From an uncultured Collinsella sp. (GTDB lineage Bacteria; Actinomycetota; Coriobacteriia; Coriobacteriales; Coriobacteriaceae), in NCBI GenBank assembly GCA_902489945.1, contig CABUBZ010000010.1:1-41375 (forward strand): a DNA stretch of 41,375 bases, read 5' to 3'. How positions within the stretch are numbered: position 1 is the stretch's first letter; every line of letters begins with the position of its first letter. The translations under genes and the position numbers were made by a program. Below, piece after piece: positions 38,584 to 41,375 of the stretch. Below the pieces are notes generated by a model. That model did not search any database. It saw only the letters and a program-made list of their open reading frames with translations, and was not told the DNA's origin.

Positions 38584-41331
38584 GTGGCAGACGATATCAA
38601 CAATAACGAGGGTATGGGCGAGGCCGGCGACGCCGGTATGCCCGATGATCTGAAGCGCCTGCTCGCCCGCGCCGAGCAGGGCGAGGACGGCGACCCCGAT
38701 GCCTATAACCCCGATGCCGACGAGGACGAGGAAGAGGACGACGACGGCGAGCTCGAGGAGAGCTTTGGCGAAGTCGACCGCGGCGCCTCCGCAGGCGAGG
38801 ATATCAACGGCGGTCAGCTCCAGATTTCGGAGTTCGGCCGCGAGATGAAGCAGTCGTTCATCGAGTACTCGATGTCGGTCATTACGGCGCGCGCCCTGCC
38901 GGACGTACGCGATGGCCTAAAGCCTGTGCACCGCCGCATCCTGTACGCCATGAACGAGAGCGGCATCTATCCCAACCGCCCGCACAAGAAGTCGGCCTGG
39001 ACGGTCGGCGAAGTTATCGGTAAGTACCACCCGCACGGTGACTCCGCGGTCTACGAGGCCATGGTCCGCCTGGCGCAGTGGTTCTCCATGCGTACGCCGC
39101 TCATCGACGGTCACGGCAACTTTGGCAACATCGACGGCGACGGCGCGGCGGCCATGCGTTACACCGAGAGCCGCCTGGCAAAGCCCGCCATGGAGCTCCT
39201 GCGCGACCTGCAGAAGGATACCGTCGATTGGCAACCCAACTACGACGAGTCGCTCGCCGAGCCCCAGGCGCTGCCCGCGCGTTTCCCCAACCTGCTGGTC
39301 AACGGCAGCCAGGGCATCGCCGTGGGCATGGCCACCAATATCGCCCCGCATAACCTCACCGAGGCGATCGAGGCCACGTGCTACCTGATCGACAATCCCG
39401 ACGCCACCGTCGACGAACTCATGCAGATCATGCCCGGTCCGGACTTCCCCACCGGTGCCATCATTATGGGCAGTGCCGGTATTAAGCAGAGCTACGAGAC
39501 CGGCCGCGGCTCCATTACCGTGCGCGCCAAGGCCCACGTGGAGTCCACCAAGACCGGCCGCAGCCGTCTGGTCTTTACCGAGATTCCCTACATGGTCAAC
39601 AAGGGAACCCTGCAGGAGAAGATCGCCCAGCTTGTCAACGACAAGCGCATCGAGGGTATCTCGGATATGCGCGATGAGTCCAACCAGAAGGGCATCCGTC
39701 TGGTTATCGAGCTCAAGAAGGGCGTCATTCCGCAGGTCGTGCTCAACAACCTGTATAAGTACACCTCGCTGCAGACGACCTTTGGCGCCAACAACCTGGC
39801 GCTCGTCAACGGCGTGCCCAAATGCCTGAGCCTGCGTGAGATGCTGCAGCACTACATCGACCACCAGGTCGACGTCGTCACCCGCCGCACCCGCTTCGAC
39901 CTTAAGAAGGCCCAGGCCCGCGCCCACATCCTCGAGGGCTACCTGATGGCCCTCGACCATATCGACGAGGTCATCAGCATCATCCGCTCTTCGCAGACCG
40001 ATTCCGAGGCCAGCAGCCGCCTGATCGAGCGCTTTGGCTTTACGCCCGAGCAGACCACGGCCATCCTCGAGATGAAGCTGCGCCGCCTGACCGGCCTGGA
40101 GCGCGACAAGATTCAGGAAGAGCTGGACGGTCTGCGCCGCGCCATCGCCTACTACGAGGACCTGCTGGCGCACGAGGAGAAGATCCTGGGCGTCATCAAG
40201 GAAGAGATGCGCGAGATCTCCAAGAAGTTCGGCGATAAGCGCCGCACCGAGATCAGCCAGGTCGAGAAGGACCTGGACGTGGAGGACCTCATCGCCGACG
40301 AGGACATGGTCGTGACCATCACCCACACCGGCTATGTGAAGCGTATCCCGGTGGCCGCCTATCGTGCCCAGAAGCGCGGCGGCAAGGGCGTGTCGGGCGT
40401 CAACCTCAAAGAGGACGATGTCATCGACGAGATGTTCATCGCGTCCACGCACGAGTACGTGCTGTTCTTCTCGAGCAAGGGCAAGGTCTACCGCCTGAAG
40501 GTGCACGAGCTGCCGGTCGGCACGCGCCAGGCGCGCGGCACCGCGATCGTCAACCTGCTGCCCTTCGAGGAAGGCGAGAAGATCGCGAGCGTCATCAGCT
40601 GCCGCGAGTTCCCTGCCGACGAGTTCCTGATGTTTGCCACCAAGAGTGGCATGGTCAAGAAGACTGTGATGAGCGCCTATGACCGCAGCCGTCGCGACGG
40701 CCTGATCGCCATCAACCTGAGGGACGACGACGCGCTGCTTGCCGTGCGTCGCGTGCGCGAGGGCGACAAGATCATCATGGCCACCACCGCGGGCAAGGCG
40801 ATCATGTTCCCCGAGGACCAGGTGCGCGCCACCGGACGCGACACCAGCGGCGTTCGCGGCATCGGCATGAAGGACAGCGTGAGCGTTCTGGGCATGGAGG
40901 TTACCAACGGCAACGGCGACCTGTTCGTCATCACCGAGCGCGGCTACGGCAAGCGCACGCCGGTCGCGGACTACCCGGAGCAGAACCGCGGCGGCCAGGG
41001 CGTCTACACCATTCAGATGACCGAGCGCAAGGGTAACCTCGCGGCCATGAAGACGGTGGGCCCGCAGCACGAGCTGTTCATCGTGACGGAAGGCGCGACG
41101 GTCATTCGCGTCAAGACCGACGAGATCAGCCAGACTGGCCGCGCCACCCAGGGCGTCAAGATGATGACCGTCGACGACAACGACCGCATCTGCGCCGTAG
41201 CCCGCATGACGGCCGCCAAGGAAAAGCCCGAAGGCGAAGGCGCCGAGGATGCAGCCGCAACTAGCACCGAGGAAGCCCCCGTCGACCTAGGCGACGGCAA
41301 CGACATACCAGAGGATCTCCTTGACGAGTAA
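38584..41331 (+). CDS. gyrA: DNA gyrase subunit A
   Basis: Breakage-reunion subunit of gyrase, 915 residues. The usual start of GyrA corresponds to about residue 80; before it lies an acidic Asp/Glu/Gly-rich extension (about 1-78). The quinolone-resistance region HPHGDSAVYEAM has Ser154 (E. coli Ser83) and Glu158 (E. coli Asp87), which is not a known resistance combination. The catalytic Tyr is Tyr193 in AAMRYTESRL. The C-terminal pinwheel carries the GyrA box as QKRGGKG, and the tail is acidic. The start is GTG with GAGGAGG five bases upstream. The final 44 bases of the window (41332-41375) hold no feature. Confidence 0.97.
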   Translation: MADDINNNEGMGEAGDAGMPDDLKRLLARAEQGEDGDPDAYNPDADEDEEEDDDGELEESFGEVDRGASAGEDINGGQLQISEFGREMKQSFIEYSMSVITARALPDVRDGLKPVHRRILYAMNESGIYPNRPHKKSAWTVGEVIGKYHPHGDSAVYEAMVRLAQWFSMRTPLIDGHGNFGNIDGDGAAAMRYTESRLAKPAMELLRDLQKDTVDWQPNYDESLAEPQALPARFPNLLVNGSQGIAVGMATNIAPHNLTEAIEATCYLIDNPDATVDELMQIMPGPDFPTGAIIMGSAGIKQSYETGRGSITVRAKAHVESTKTGRSRLVFTEIPYMVNKGTLQEKIAQLVNDKRIEGISDMRDESNQKGIRLVIELKKGVIPQVVLNNLYKYTSLQTTFGANNLALVNGVPKCLSLREMLQHYIDHQVDVVTRRTRFDLKKAQARAHILEGYLMALDHIDEVISIIRSSQTDSEASSRLIERFGFTPEQTTAILEMKLRRLTGLERDKIQEELDGLRRAIAYYEDLLAHEEKILGVIKEEMREISKKFGDKRRTEISQVEKDLDVEDLIADEDMVVTITHTGYVKRIPVAAYRAQKRGGKGVSGVNLKEDDVIDEMFIASTHEYVLFFSSKGKVYRLKVHELPVGTRQARGTAIVNLLPFEEGEKIASVISCREFPADEFLMFATKSGMVKKTVMSAYDRSRRDGLIAINLRDDDALLAVRRVREGDKIIMATTAGKAIMFPEDQVRATGRDTSGVRGIGMKDSVSVLGMEVTNGNGDLFVITERGYGKRTPVADYPEQNRGGQGVYTIQMTERKGNLAAMKTVGPQHELFIVTEGATVIRVKTDEISQTGRATQGVKMMTVDDNDRICAVARMTAAKEKPEGEGAEDAAATSTEEAPVDLGDGNDIPEDLLDE

Positions 41332-41375
41332 GAGGAACGAGCTGGTAGAAAATATCAGACCCCATATATCGGCGG

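Noticed and set aside
39019..39080. Quinolone-resistance change in GyrA
   Set aside because: Ser154 and Glu158 at the two key positions are a normal wild-type combination in many Gram-positives.
38917..41070. Long open frame of 717 codons on the strand opposite gyrA
   Set aside because: Antisense shadow caused by high GC third positions; composition is His/Val/Leu/Gly/Asp-rich without domains, and gyrA is certain.

Overview
The window looks like the replication-origin region of a Coriobacteriia chromosome, most likely Collinsella. The evidence is the partial 16S rRNA (recognised from memory as Collinsella-like), the GC-rich coding sequence, and the order rpmH / dnaA-dnaN-recF-DUF721-gyrB-gyrA. 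Genes left of about 29.9 kb are mostly on the minus strand and genes to the right are all on the plus strand, as expected for bidirectional replication from about 30-33.5 kb. The left-arm genes facing the fork are a large surface adhesin, a WYL regulator pair and rlmN.

Layout. 1-1485: 5' part of a 16S rRNA gene with a long structured leader, then tRNA-Lys(UUU) with its own promoter and terminator. 1476-9822: M29 aminopeptidase; purC plus a small membrane protein; a response-regulator/histidine-kinase pair; purB, a TSCPD protein and a Tat lipoprotein. 9823-10324: tRNA-Gly(CCC) and a short region holding two copies of its 3' end. 10622-14053: a sortase-anchored thioester/CnaB adhesin. 14103-17519: a small membrane protein and a very long M28-like protein with a degraded catalytic site. 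17718-19644: a PafB/PafC-like WYL pair. 19641-24632: a DinG-type helicase-exonuclease, ddl and rlmN. 24831-27645: a YtxH-like protein, parB, parA, a triple parS array and rsmG, all visibly more AT-rich than their neighbours. 27742-29870: the rpmH-rnpA-yidD-yidC-jag operon.

The origin region proper holds two intergenic zones (29871-30215 and 33285-33522), each carrying a TTTTCAACA-type repeat. They flank a GHKL-ATPase/Q-P-Y-rich/winged-helix gene of unknown function and dnaA. The second zone ends in an AT-rich stretch just before dnaN. Next come recF, a DUF721 (DciA-like) gene, a terminator, gyrB, a concentric 99-nt palindrome and gyrA.

The most interesting items are the unrecognised GHKL-wHTH protein next to dnaA, the divergent DnaA box-recognition motif together with non-canonical candidate boxes, the 39-bp-phased parS array with two degenerate outlying sites, the split and degenerate M28 protein, and the tRNA-Gly scars. 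No CRISPR array, insertion sequence, transposase, integrase or sortase gene was seen.
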